Assembly (NCBI GenBank): GCA_002449695.1
Contig: DJXI01000082.1
Coordinates: forward strand, 1-55,641
DNA from: Verrucomicrobia bacterium UBA7008
GTDB lineage: Bacteria > Verrucomicrobiota > Kiritimatiellia > RFP12 > UBA1067
Reading direction: 5' to 3'
Length of the DNA stretch: 55,641 nucleotides
Shown here: positions 41,649-50,526 of the stretch, one piece after another
Layout: each line of letters starts with the position of its first letter
How positions within the stretch are numbered: the stretch's first letter is position 1
Notes under the pieces: generated by a model
Databases searched by the model: none
What the model was told of the DNA's origin: nothing
Seen by the model: the letters and a program-made list of their open reading frames with translations, nothing else
Program-made: the position numbers and the translations under genes

Positions 41649-43027
41649 TTCGACTTGACCGTAAGGCCCTCGACGTTCTCGACGACGTCCGGGTAGCGGA
41701 CACGGTCGCAGGTGACGTTTTCGAGCGTGACGTCGCGGATCGGGCAGCGGCTGTCGCCGTGCAGCTCGAGGAGGTAGTTCGCGCTTTCGACCGACACGTT
41801 CTTGAGCGAGAGGCCCTTGATCGGCGTCACGCGCACCTCGTGCGTCGGGAAGTCCTTCCACTGGTAGAGGACGTCCGTCTTGACGCCGACGACCGCCTTG
41901 CGGACGTTCTTCGCGGTGCAGTTCTCCATGCGGATGTTCTCGATGAAGCCGCCGCGCCGCTCGTTCGTCTTGCAGTAGAAGAGGTTGAGGACTTCGCTCT
42001 CCACCGTGCAGTCGTGCATGTAGACGTTGCGCACGCCGCCCGACATCTCGCTGCCGATGCCGAGGAGCACGTGACCGTTCACGATGCGGCAGTTGCGGAT
42101 CTCGACGTTCTCCGACGGCCGGCCGATGCGCCACGCATCGCGGTTGCGGCCCGACTTGATGACGACCGCGTCGTCGCCCTGGTCGAAGGTGCAGTTCTCG
42201 ATCAGCACGTTGCGCGTCGACTCCACGTCCACGCCGTCGTTGTTGTGGCCGTGCGCGTAGACGTCGAGATTCCGCAGCGTGCAGTCCTCGCTCAGCCACA
42301 GGTGGATCGTCCAGAACGGCGACTCGCGGATCCTGAACCCTTCCAGGCGCACGTTCTTGCAGCGATTGAACTGCATGAGGTGCGGCCGCACGTTCGAGCC
42401 CGGCAGCGCCGTCACGTCGCGCGCCTCGGGCGGCACGTCCTGGAACGAGCACCAGTCGTAGAGCTGCCGCGTCGCGGCGATGTGCGACGGCGGGCGCTGG
42501 AACCACGTGCGCCAGAACGCCATCTTCGGCGCGAAGGTGCCGCCGCCGGTGATCGCCACGTTCGTGCAGCCGTAGGCGTAGACGAGCGGCGAAAGCATCT
42601 TGCACTCCACGCCCTCCCACGTCGACAGGACGGCGGGCAGGTAGTCGTCGGGGTTGTCGGAAAAGACGAGCCGCGCGTCGTCGGCGAGGTGCAGTTCGAC
42701 GTTGCTCCGCAGGCGGATCGGCCCGCGCAAATCATACGTGCCGCCCGCGACCTCGACCACGCCGCCGCCGGCCGCCGCCGTGGCGTCGATGCGCGCCTGG
42801 AGCGCCGCGCGGGCGTCGGCGGGCGCCGCGTCGGGGGCCGCGTCGGGGGCCGCGTCGGGCTCCAGCGCATCGGCGACGCAATCGACCGTCCACATGAGCG
42901 TCGCGCCCCAGAGCGCCAGCGTCGCCGTGAAGACGGTCGAACGCAGGCGGCCGTGCCGCCGGCAGACGAAGAAGAGCGCCGTGAAGACGAGCGCCGCCGC
43001 GAGCGATGTCAAGGTCAGCGCGCCCAT
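41645..43027 (-). CDS. Membrane-anchored GH28 polygalacturonase-like protein
   Basis: The 460-aa protein begins with two hydrophobic segments (about 3-22 and 31-52) instead of a signal peptide, then a PDAAPDAAPDAAPADA linker, then a GH28 beta-helix: RSNVELHLADDARLVFSDNP, NNDGVDVES, QGDDAVVIKSG, GHVLLGIGSE and FYCKTNERRGG in order, with the acid Asp residues kept. It is closely similar in layout to the GH28 half of the 14220-16613 fusion. The N-terminus resembles a small membrane protein fused on. It overlaps the upstream membrane gene by 13 nt. Confidence 0.87.
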   Translation of the reverse strand: MGALTLTSLAAALVFTALFFVCRRHGRLRSTVFTATLALWGATLMWTVDCVADALEPDAAPDAAPDAAPADARAALQARIDATAAAGGGVVEVAGGTYDLRGPIRLRSNVELHLADDARLVFSDNPDDYLPAVLSTWEGVECKMLSPLVYAYGCTNVAITGGGTFAPKMAFWRTWFQRPPSHIAATRQLYDWCSFQDVPPEARDVTALPGSNVRPHLMQFNRCKNVRLEGFRIRESPFWTIHLWLSEDCTLRNLDVYAHGHNNDGVDVESTRNVLIENCTFDQGDDAVVIKSGRNRDAWRIGRPSENVEIRNCRIVNGHVLLGIGSEMSGGVRNVYMHDCTVESEVLNLFYCKTNERRGGFIENIRMENCTAKNVRKAVVGVKTDVLYQWKDFPTHEVRVTPIKGLSLKNVSVESANYLLELHGDSRCPIRDVTLENVTCDRVRYPDVVENVEGLTVKSK

Positions 43028-43371
43028 GACGCGGCCTCCTTCCGGCGCGCGACGTATGTGCTGACGGCGACGAGCCCCGCCCAGGCGACGGTGACGAGCG
43101 CGGTCATCGCCACGCCGCGCGTCGCCATTTCGTGCAGCATGTTGCGCACGGCCTCGGGCCCTTCCGCGAGCGCGGTGAGGAACGGCGGCGTGAACGTGAC
43201 TTCGCCGTGGTAGACGTGCTCGATCGCCAGAAGGAAGCTGCCGCCGAAGAGCATCTTGCCGAGCCAGGGCAGGCGGGCGATGAAGGGATTGCGCCGTGTG
43301 GCGGCGGGAAGCGCGGCGGAAGCCGCCGTGGTGACGGCCGCTGTCGCGAGCGGCACGGTGAAACAGGCCAT
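43015..43371 (-). CDS. Small membrane protein, unknown
   Basis: The 118-aa protein has hydrophobic segments near 3-22, 38-53 and 88-107. It is not assigned to a named family. AAAGGAA precedes the ATG and a TATAGT box is at 43427-43432. Its 13-nt overlap with the membrane segment of the GH28 gene suggests the two membrane parts once formed a separate gene pair. Confidence 0.65.
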   Translation of the reverse strand: MACFTVPLATAAVTTAASAALPAATRRNPFIARLPWLGKMLFGGSFLLAIEHVYHGEVTFTPPFLTALAEGPEAVRNMLHEMATRGVAMTALVTVAWAGLVAVSTYVARRKEAASWAR

Positions 43372-43426
43372 TTGCTGAATTCCTTTCTGTTCGACTGCTG
43401 CACGATCGTGCGGACAGGCTGTATTT

Positions 43427-43432
43427 TACTAT
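43427..43432 (-). promoter_or_regulatory. Candidate -10 box TATAGT of the membrane protein-GH28-mutase operon
   Basis: It reads leftward with a leader of about 55 nt that holds a ribosome binding site. Confidence 0.4.
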
Positions 43433-43451
43433 ATTGCCGCGCGTAAATCAA

Positions 43452-43506
43452 CCCCGTGCCGCGCGTGATTGCGTGCAGCACGGGGGTTCTCAGGTTCGAG
43501 GAACCT
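43452..43506 (-). terminator. Paired hairpins after the 1662-aa gene
   Basis: AGGTTC-GAG-GAACCT (43492-43506) and CCCCGTGC...GCACGGGG (43452-43484) lie just after the stop codon at 43514. There is no strong T-run, so termination is plausible but not certain. Confidence 0.4.
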
Positions 43507-43513
43507 CGCCTTC

Positions 43514-46500
43514 TCACCGAAGGCGGATTACGAACGGCCGGTCGTAGCCGACGTAGGTGATGTACACGCCATCGTCTGCCTGCGTCAGCTGATACGTGCC
43601 GAACGGCTCGGCGGTCGTCAGCTTCGCTTCAGGCGTCTCTTTAGGAGGCGTGAACTTCGCCATCGTCAGCGTCGAGTCGGCGGACGTCACCTCGGCGTTG
43701 CCCAGGCCAAACGCCACGTTGCCGGACGTTTTCGATCCGAACGAGACGAGCTTTCGGGTGATGAGCTTCTTGAGCTTCGACTGCGGGTTGCCGACGGGGA
43801 GCTTGACGCGCTTGATGTTGTGTGTGCCCGTGGTGACACCCGCCTCATATTTAACCGATCCCTCCCCCGCAAGAGAGTAGTACACAGTGTTCGCACCGCT
43901 CTTGTTGAAAACGAAGTCTGTCTTGAATGTGATGCCATCCTTGGCGGCGACATAGAAATTCACGTCACCTCCGTTGTTCCCGTTGCCGCGCCCTGTAACC
44001 ACAAGCTGCGAAGAGTCATCTACCATAAATATGCTGCTCACTCCGTCGCCGCTCTGCACTTTGATTAGTGAGCCAATCGTCACACGCACGCCATTGTAGA
44101 GACCTAGCCGCAAGTTCCAGCCCTCCAACGCTTCGGAAGCAACTTCCTTGTACCCATCCTGACCTGGGGCCAACTTCACATAAGCGCCATCTATCAGAAT
44201 GGGCTCCCAGCGGTTGCTGCCGGTCTTTGCCGGCGCGATATTTCCTGTATAACTGGACCAGCGGTTGTTGTTTACGACATACCAGTCGCCGAGCGTTTCC
44301 CAAGTGGCATCTTCGGTTCCTCTGAACACATTCGTGAATGTCGCCCAATCGCCGTCCTTCGCCGGATTCGCGCGCCTGGTGTTTGCAATTTCGACTTGAA
44401 CGACAATCTTGCCGTTTTCTGCCGTCGCGGTCGCAGCTGAATCGGGAGTCTCCCAGTCCGTACCATAGACAGTCAGCGCCCTCGGCTTGGGGCCTGTATA
44501 GGGAATCTCAATCAACGACTCGGTCGTATTGGCCAGCACAATCTCAACTGCAAGGCTGCTGCCAGCCGCAAAATTAAGTGTCGGCATGGGATTTGCACGA
44601 TCTTGTCCAATGCTGACAGTACCGGTGCCGGATATCGCCTTGGCTGAAAAATCGCTCGTACGAATCTTTAGAGCCCCGTTCGCGCCGACATTAAATGTGG
44701 CATCTGCAGCAGTCAATGTATTATAGACGTCGACAGAACCAGCCTGAATATCAATTATACCCGACCCTGTGATGGTGGTGTTATAAAGCCAGAACTTGGC
44801 GTCGCCGGTCTTCGTCAGCGTGTGTCCACCGAGATTCAACGAAGTTTGCGTATTCCCGCTGTTGATAAGCCCGAAGTTGTAGGCTGCATGAACCGTTGCG
44901 TCGCCGGACAGCGTCAAGCCCATCGTCTGCCGATAGCTGTTGCCTATGTCCGCACCTGTATTCTGCAGTTTGCCGCCTCCAGCAAGCGTGAAGGCATTGC
45001 AGCTGTCCCTTACGCCGTTCAGCTCAACGGTTCCGGCCACGGTTATCGCCTTGCCGCTTGGCGTCGTGCCGCCGCCAGTCGCGCCAAAGCCGCCAACCGA
45101 GCCGAGTTTCAGCGTCGCGCCGCCGGCAACGTCAATGTCCGTCGCGAAGCTGCCGCGCGACTGCACCGTGCCGGAGGAGACAAGCACCTTGCCGGCGCCT
45201 GTCACGGGGATATTCAGGATAAGCTCTTCGCTCTCTGGCGCAAATGTGAGCGTCCCGGCGTAATCGCCAAACGCATATCCCGCGACGCCAACCGTCCGCG
45301 CGACAGCAACCGAATCAGCCCCCGAGAAGTGGACGGTATCGCTTCCAATCGCATAGCCCGTCACCTCGACGGCCGCATCGCCTTCGCCCTCGGTCCACGT
45401 CACCTGCGTGTCGTCCGTGAACACTGTCGTTCCCGCCGGGAGATAGACGTCCCTCCCCGCGCGCGGGGCAACGCGCAGTTGATAGCTGCCGCTCGTGTAG
45501 ACGAGTTCCGCCGTATGCTCGCGCGCGGCATAGCCGGCGGGCAGGATGCACGTAACGATGCCTTCGGCCTGCTCTTCGGTTTCGCCCGTGAGCGGGATGA
45601 GCGTCTCCGAAACATACTGCCAGAGATCGAGCGCCGAGCAGTCGAAGCAGAGGCTCCCGCCATCGGCGATCACCGTCGGGCCGCCGCTGATCGACACGGC
45701 GCCGTATTCGTTCGTCACAGTCGTTCCGATCGTCGTGAGACCGTTGTTGACGATCGTCCCCTCCGTGCTCTTTTTGAAAGAAACCGAGCCTTCTCCGCCC
45801 AGCGTCAGCGACTCGAGCTGGAGGCTCGCATTGGCCGTCACAACGACGTCATCCTCCGCAGTCAGCTCCGCCGCCGCGCCACCCGCCGGCACATCGTACA
45901 TGTTTTCTTCATCGCCGGCCTTCATCCACGCGCCGGTGGACGCGAACGAAACCGCGCCCGCCACATCGCGCCGGTACGAGCCGTTCGGCGACGTGTAGGG
46001 ATACATCTCCTTCAGCTTTTCGATCTGCTTGGCGGAAAGCAGATAGTCGTAGACGAGCAGCGTGTAGATGTCGCCATTCGATGCGCCGGAATATCCATTT
46101 GGCAAGCCGCCGAACGCAGAGCCGCACTGGATGCCGCCATGGTCTGCCGTGCCCAGCTGGAAGCCTGCCGTCCTCGTCACCGTTTTCCACTTCATCCCGT
46201 CGAGATAGATGGTCAGCTTCGTCCTGTTGTCCGACACGACAAAACCGTAGAAGTGCCGGGCGGTCGCGGCATTGGGAACCGTCATCGTGGTGAGCACCGT
46301 GCTGGAGCCTTCGTTTCCGTAGCTGACATCCACCTCGTTCTCCGCCGCGCCCGTGGCAAGGAACAGCGCGTACCGCGCGCCGGAAGCGCTGCCGAAGCTG
46401 ATGAACATCGTCTTTGTCCCGCTCGGCATCGTTCCCGCCACAGCGGTAGAAAACTCGTTCCAATTGGCCATTTCCGGTTTCATGCTGACCCATGGGCGGG

Positions 46501-48502
46501 AAGTAAGACTCGAGGCTACTGGATTGTCGTCGCCGTCGCGAATCCAGTTCGCATTGCCGTGGTTAAGTTCGACCGACTTGCGCGAACCCGCCGCCGTGGC
46601 GAAGGTGTTGGTGAACGTGAAATCGTAGAGCGCCGCAGGTCCGGTCACCTTGACGTCCGTTCCGTCGCCGCGCGTTGCCGCGCCGTCCACGACGGTCAGC
46701 GTCTCTGTCGTGCCGTCGAGCCGCGTCAGCACAACCGTCGAGACTCCGGTCAGACCGGAAACGGAAAGACTGTCGTTCGCGTATTCGGCAACCGTCTCGG
46801 TTAGGGCGACGGACGAGCCTTGGCCGAAGACGTAGCCCGACGGAAGCGCACGATCCGCGCCGAGCGTGTAGCGCGTGTTCGCGCCGAGCGTCACCATGCC
46901 GGTCACGCCGTCGAGGTCGAGCTTGGTGAGATCGTCGTTGACGACCGTGTAGCCATTCGCGCCCGCGATCGTCAGCGAACCTTCGCAGACAAGCCGCACG
47001 GCATCCGTCAGCGCCGCCTCGATCGCGTAGGTTCCGCCGTCTTCAACCGTCACACCTTCGATTCCATCCGGATCGTACGTGTCGACAATCTGGAAGCCCG
47101 CAATGCCGCCGCGCGCGCTGTTTGCGTTGTCCGCGCCCTTGATCGTCAGCGTCGAGGAGGTCTGGCCCGTCACGCGAATGGCGTTGCCGCCATACGACAT
47201 GACGCGCGCCTGCGAATACCCCCAGCGCGTCTCGGTTGTCGAGGTTTCGGCTCCCGCCTGCTGCGTCGTGCCGTTGCTCGCGCTCCACCGATAGGGCGTG
47301 CCATTGACGGTCACGGGGCCGAAATAGCGGTTTTCCGTGTCCGTGGCGCAATACACGATCACATCGTATTTTCTGTACGGAACGCCGGTCAGCGTCAACT
47401 GTGCGCGATTGCCGCTGTCATCCGCATAGCCGGAGAGTACACACGGCTGCGGCACGTACTCGCTCGCTCCGTAGTAATAGGCGTTGTTCACCGTCTCGTG
47501 AAGCGTTATTCCAGACAGTGTCGTCGTCTCTTCCGTTGCGCCGTTCCACTCTTTTATCGCGACATTCACATCGCCGTCGTAGTTGGCATTATTGTCCGCG
47601 AGCGCGAGACCATCCTGCGTCCAGGCGGCAGCCGGCACGCGCACGAGCCCGATGTCGCCCGTCGTGTATCCAGACGCATTCTTCGCGGACTGCACATTCA
47701 CGCTGATGACTTTCCCCGTCGCGCGTTGGGCGTTGTTCGCACCCGCCGACATGTCGCGCACGATCTGAATGGCGCAGATGCCCCACGTGGTGGCGTTTTT
47801 CATCGACACCTGAAGGTCGGGCCCTGTCAGCCCCGTCACCTTGAGCGCGTTGCCGCCGAGCGTCAGCGTGTCGCTGCCGACATTCCCCCAAGTAGATTCG
47901 TTGTTGTCCGCGACACGCGTGGCGTTTTCGGCCGCGCTGTCGCCCTTGTAGGGTCTGCCGTTTATCAGAACGGCGCGAACGTTCGTCGCCGCGGCATTGC
48001 CTGACACGTAGACAATTACATCGTACTTCTCGTAGGGAATGTTCTGCACGACGACAGACGTGAATTCGCCGGCCCCGCTGAGACGCGCGAGCCAGCACCG
48101 GCGGAAGACCGGCGTGCGCGAGGCGAGCGAACCGTAGTTGGCCGTGCCGCTTCCCTCGACGGCCCACGTGAACACGACCCCGTTGAGGCTGACGACCTTC
48201 TGCGACTCGCCATCCCACGCGACGACGCCGTTTCGGTAGCCGTTGCGGTCGTCGCCGGAGTGAACTACTCCCGTGCGATCGGCTTTGGACGTGTTCTGCC
48301 AAGCGTTGTCCGGCAATGTCCCCGCCAACGTCTCGGTCTCGCCATCCCCCGTCATCTTGTGGCTGGAGTCGTTCGAGATGTTCAGGCTGATTATATCCTG
48401 CGTTGGATACTCCGCCCGCGCGGCGCCTCCTGCGAACCCGAGCGCCAGCGTGCAAACGAGCGCCATGGAACGAAATTCAGACCGCATCTTCACGACTTGC
48501 AT
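43514..48502 (-). CDS. Giant secreted repeat protein with two YDVIVY modules and a LamG-like domain
   Basis: The true start is ATG 48502 (AAGGGAG just upstream), giving 1662 aa with a signal peptide (MALVCTLALGFAGGAARA). Residues about 35-245 and 255-471 are two copies of a beta-sandwich module (PYEKYDVIVYV, GLTGPDLQVS, AIQIV). A LamG-like domain spans about 640-880 (KLTIYLDGMKWK, DIYTLLVYDYLLS). The rest is Gly/Thr/Ser-rich beta-helix-like sequence of the autotransporter passenger kind (GGATLKLGSVGGFG, LTKTGDAKFWLYN). There is no beta-barrel. The protein ends RPFVIRLR, like its relatives in this window. Its promoter is flanked by the IS element. Confidence 0.85.
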   Translation of the reverse strand: MQVVKMRSEFRSMALVCTLALGFAGGAARAEYPTQDIISLNISNDSSHKMTGDGETETLAGTLPDNAWQNTSKADRTGVVHSGDDRNGYRNGVVAWDGESQKVVSLNGVVFTWAVEGSGTANYGSLASRTPVFRRCWLARLSGAGEFTSVVVQNIPYEKYDVIVYVSGNAAATNVRAVLINGRPYKGDSAAENATRVADNNESTWGNVGSDTLTLGGNALKVTGLTGPDLQVSMKNATTWGICAIQIVRDMSAGANNAQRATGKVISVNVQSAKNASGYTTGDIGLVRVPAAAWTQDGLALADNNANYDGDVNVAIKEWNGATEETTTLSGITLHETVNNAYYYGASEYVPQPCVLSGYADDSGNRAQLTLTGVPYRKYDVIVYCATDTENRYFGPVTVNGTPYRWSASNGTTQQAGAETSTTETRWGYSQARVMSYGGNAIRVTGQTSSTLTIKGADNANSARGGIAGFQIVDTYDPDGIEGVTVEDGGTYAIEAALTDAVRLVCEGSLTIAGANGYTVVNDDLTKLDLDGVTGMVTLGANTRYTLGADRALPSGYVFGQGSSVALTETVAEYANDSLSVSGLTGVSTVVLTRLDGTTETLTVVDGAATRGDGTDVKVTGPAALYDFTFTNTFATAAGSRKSVELNHGNANWIRDGDDNPVASSLTSRPWVSMKPEMANWNEFSTAVAGTMPSGTKTMFISFGSASGARYALFLATGAAENEVDVSYGNEGSSTVLTTMTVPNAATARHFYGFVVSDNRTKLTIYLDGMKWKTVTRTAGFQLGTADHGGIQCGSAFGGLPNGYSGASNGDIYTLLVYDYLLSAKQIEKLKEMYPYTSPNGSYRRDVAGAVSFASTGAWMKAGDEENMYDVPAGGAAAELTAEDDVVVTANASLQLESLTLGGEGSVSFKKSTEGTIVNNGLTTIGTTVTNEYGAVSISGGPTVIADGGSLCFDCSALDLWQYVSETLIPLTGETEEQAEGIVTCILPAGYAAREHTAELVYTSGSYQLRVAPRAGRDVYLPAGTTVFTDDTQVTWTEGEGDAAVEVTGYAIGSDTVHFSGADSVAVARTVGVAGYAFGDYAGTLTFAPESEELILNIPVTGAGKVLVSSGTVQSRGSFATDIDVAGGATLKLGSVGGFGATGGGTTPSGKAITVAGTVELNGVRDSCNAFTLAGGGKLQNTGADIGNSYRQTMGLTLSGDATVHAAYNFGLINSGNTQTSLNLGGHTLTKTGDAKFWLYNTTITGSGIIDIQAGSVDVYNTLTAADATFNVGANGALKIRTSDFSAKAISGTGTVSIGQDRANPMPTLNFAAGSSLAVEIVLANTTESLIEIPYTGPKPRALTVYGTDWETPDSAATATAENGKIVVQVEIANTRRANPAKDGDWATFTNVFRGTEDATWETLGDWYVVNNNRWSSYTGNIAPAKTGSNRWEPILIDGAYVKLAPGQDGYKEVASEALEGWNLRLGLYNGVRVTIGSLIKVQSGDGVSSIFMVDDSSQLVVTGRGNGNNGGDVNFYVAAKDGITFKTDFVFNKSGANTVYYSLAGEGSVKYEAGVTTGTHNIKRVKLPVGNPQSKLKKLITRKLVSFGSKTSGNVAFGLGNAEVTSADSTLTMAKFTPPKETPEAKLTTAEPFGTYQLTQADDGVYITYVGYDRPFVIRLR

Positions 48503-48574
48503 GACCACTCCCTTTCCTTTAGGATCACTCTTTTGCGCCTCCCCCCTGTAGAAGGTTCCAAGAGTTATGCCAAT

Positions 48575-48604
48575 ATTATAGCACAAACCCTTGTATCTTT
48601 GCAA
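48575..48604 (-). promoter_or_regulatory. Promoter of the 1662-aa gene (-35 TTGCAA, -10 TATAAT)
   Basis: TGCTATAAT at 48575-48580 and TTGCAA at 48599-48604 are 18 bp apart and read toward the giant gene. The IS target duplication starts at 48608, three bases beyond the -35. Confidence 0.6.
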
Positions 48605-48607
48605 CAC

Positions 48608-48617
48608 GTTCCCGCAC
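48608..48617. repeat. 10-bp target site duplication, left
   Basis: GTTCCCGCAC flanks the IS on the left and is repeated at 50343-50352. Confidence 0.9.
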
Positions 48618-48791
48618 CTGGAGTTTACCCATTTTTTAGCTTCTACCGATCAAGCCCTCGCCAAAGCCGCCGATTTTTAACTCCGATCAGTGTGGCTCCC
48701 GCTACCGCTCCGCCGGTTTGAATCGCTTCGCGCGCCCGACCGACTTCCACCGTTCTGAAAAGAAGTGTGGCCTTCCCGATCCGTTTTCCTG

Positions 48792-48797
48792 TACAAT
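48792..48797 (+). promoter_or_regulatory. -10 box TACAAT for the transposase
   Basis: It lies about 40 nt before the GTG start, with AAGGAG between. Confidence 0.45.
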
Positions 48798-48837
48798 ACA
48801 GGGTGCAAAAAAACAAAAGAAAGGAGAAGGCCACGCC

Positions 48838-50154
48838 GTGAATGATAGCACAATTGCCTTCAGGGCGAAAGAGCAACTTGGAAAATTTCTGGGCAAAGTG
48901 TTTACCCATTTTTCAAGGCCGAAGCAGAAGTTCATGGCCGACATGCTCTACGGGATGCAGGCCTCGGGCGACACGCAGCTCTCGTCAATCATGCGCGCGA
49001 TCAACGACGACCCCGGCATGCGCCATGCCGTCGAAAAGCGACTGAGCCGCAACCTCGCCGACGAAGGCCTGTGCGCGGCCGTCAGCAAGGCCGTCCTGTC
49101 CGAAGGCGCCAGGCACGTGAAGGACGACACGCTCGTCCTCGTCGACCCGACCGAGATCAAGAAGGAATACGGCTACCGCATGGAGTACATCTCGCGCGTC
49201 AGGGACGCGAGCAGGTCGTCGAAGGAGGACAGTCCCGTGCTCGTCAACGGCTACCACGGGTGCATGGCCGTCGCCTGCCAGCCGGGGAAGCGCAAGACGA
49301 TCCCGCTCGCCCTCGAGCTCTGGTCGCCGCGCGCGCCCGGGCACACAAGCGAAAACGACGAGGTGCTCAGGATCATCGCGATGGTCATGGCCGCGACGGG
49401 AGGGAAAGGCATCATAGTCTACGACCGGGGCGGCGACAGGCCCGCGTTTTACAGTGCTTTCGTCGAGAACGGATGGGATTTCATCGTCCGGCTCAAGGCG
49501 CGAAGCGTCCTCTCGTGGAAAGGCCTGCACGAAATCCACGAGCTCGCCAGGCAGTGCACGATGCGCCACCGCCACCACGTCACCTTCGACTCGCACGGCA
49601 GGGAATGCAACGTGCAGATCTCGTTCGGGGCGATGCCGGTAAGGCTTCCGATGCACCCGGAGAAGGAACTGCACATGGTTGTCGCGAACGGCTTCGGGGA
49701 CGCGCCGATGATGCTCCTGACGTCGCTCCCAGTCAACGGGTCGTTCGAGTCGATGTGGCGGGTCGTCGAGGGATACCTGAGCCGCTGGAGGATCGAGGAG
49801 ACGATCCGGTTCGTCAAGCAGTCGTACGGCTTCGAGAACATCCGCGTGCTGTCGTACGCGGCCATCCGGAACATGGCGTCAATCGTCCTTGCGACGACGT
49901 ACTTCGCCACGACGTGGCTTGGACGGCACGTGAAGCGCGAAGTCCTCGCCGAGCACCTCAAGGCCCTGTCGCAAAGGCTCGGCGACGAGCCCCAGTTCGC
50001 AAGCTACGCCATCGCGGCCGGAATCAAGAGGGCCTTCACCCGCTTCGGGAAATGGTGCCGCAGGATCATCGACCCCGAACCGGACCCCGCAGCCGAGGAG
50101 ACGATGCCCTATCTTCCAGGATTCGGCGAGCTGTTCGCGCCAGACACCTGCTGA
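48838..50154 (+). CDS. IS4-family DDE transposase
   Basis: The 438-aa protein catalyses cut-and-paste transposition. The DDE residues are in LVDPTEIKKEYG (first Asp), IIVYDRGGDRP (second Asp) and the YREK-like block YLSRWRIEETIRFVKQSYG with the Glu. I start it at GTG 48838, where AAGGAG lies 11 nt upstream; an ATG-led extension to 48718 would run into the subterminal repeat. The frame is intact, so the element may be active. Confidence 0.92.
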   Translation: MNDSTIAFRAKEQLGKFLGKVFTHFSRPKQKFMADMLYGMQASGDTQLSSIMRAINDDPGMRHAVEKRLSRNLADEGLCAAVSKAVLSEGARHVKDDTLVLVDPTEIKKEYGYRMEYISRVRDASRSSKEDSPVLVNGYHGCMAVACQPGKRKTIPLALELWSPRAPGHTSENDEVLRIIAMVMAATGGKGIIVYDRGGDRPAFYSAFVENGWDFIVRLKARSVLSWKGLHEIHELARQCTMRHRHHVTFDSHGRECNVQISFGAMPVRLPMHPEKELHMVVANGFGDAPMMLLTSLPVNGSFESMWRVVEGYLSRWRIEETIRFVKQSYGFENIRVLSYAAIRNMASIVLATTYFATTWLGRHVKREVLAEHLKALSQRLGDEPQFASYAIAAGIKRAFTRFGKWCRRIIDPEPDPAAEETMPYLPGFGELFAPDTC

Positions 50155-50342
50155 CATCGGTGTCGGGCGAATCAAGAACCGCGAAGCACTGCCCTTTCGG
50201 CGGAGCGGTAGCGGGAGCCATACCGATCGGAGTTTCTTCTTTCCAGGAAAAAAAACGTCCATTTCACTTACGAAAATGCGTCTCACCCTTTATTAACAGG
50301 GGTAAGATGCACTTTGACTGTCAAAAAATGGGTAAACTCCAG

Positions 50343-50352
50343 GTTCCCGCAC
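50343..50352. repeat. 10-bp target site duplication, right
   Basis: GTTCCCGCAC, identical to 48608-48617. Confidence 0.9.
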
Positions 50353-50474
50353 GAAACTGCGCGCCGGGCGGACAAGCGAAACGGTAAAACAAAACACAAG
50401 GAAAGCCCCGGCCGAATCACGGCTCAGCGGTGATAGAGCGAAGAAGCAAGGCAACAGGCTTTCTCAAAAAGCAT

Positions 50475-50506
50475 GGAGGCCTTCCCGCAAACGCGAAAAA
50501 GCCTCC
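50475..50506 (-). terminator. Rho-independent terminator of the 1614-aa gene
   Basis: GGAGGC and GCCTCC form the base of a long stem just after the stop at 50527, followed on the minus strand by GCTTTTTG. No gene is seen in the rest of 50353-50526. Confidence 0.6.
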
Positions 50507-50526
50507 TCCAGATCGCAATGACGCGA

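Larger units (their letters stand above)
48618..50342 (+). mobile_element. Complete IS4-family insertion sequence, 1725 bp
   Basis: Perfect 20-bp terminal inverted repeats (CTGGAGTTTACCCATTTTTT at 48618-48637; complement at 50323-50342) enclose one transposase gene. The element is flanked by a perfect 10-bp target duplication. A second, subterminal 37-bp inverted pair (48679-48715 and 50198-50234, 35 of 37 matching) lies on either side of the gene. The undecayed ends and duplication point to a recent insertion. Confidence 0.93.

Noticed and set aside
43487..43510. tRNA-like GGTTCGA element
   Set aside because: It is a simple hairpin; no acceptor or anticodon arms can be built around it.
48503..48607. 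Upstream extension of the 1662-aa protein
   Set aside because: It would translate through the promoter; ATG 48502 has a ribosome binding site and starts the signal peptide.
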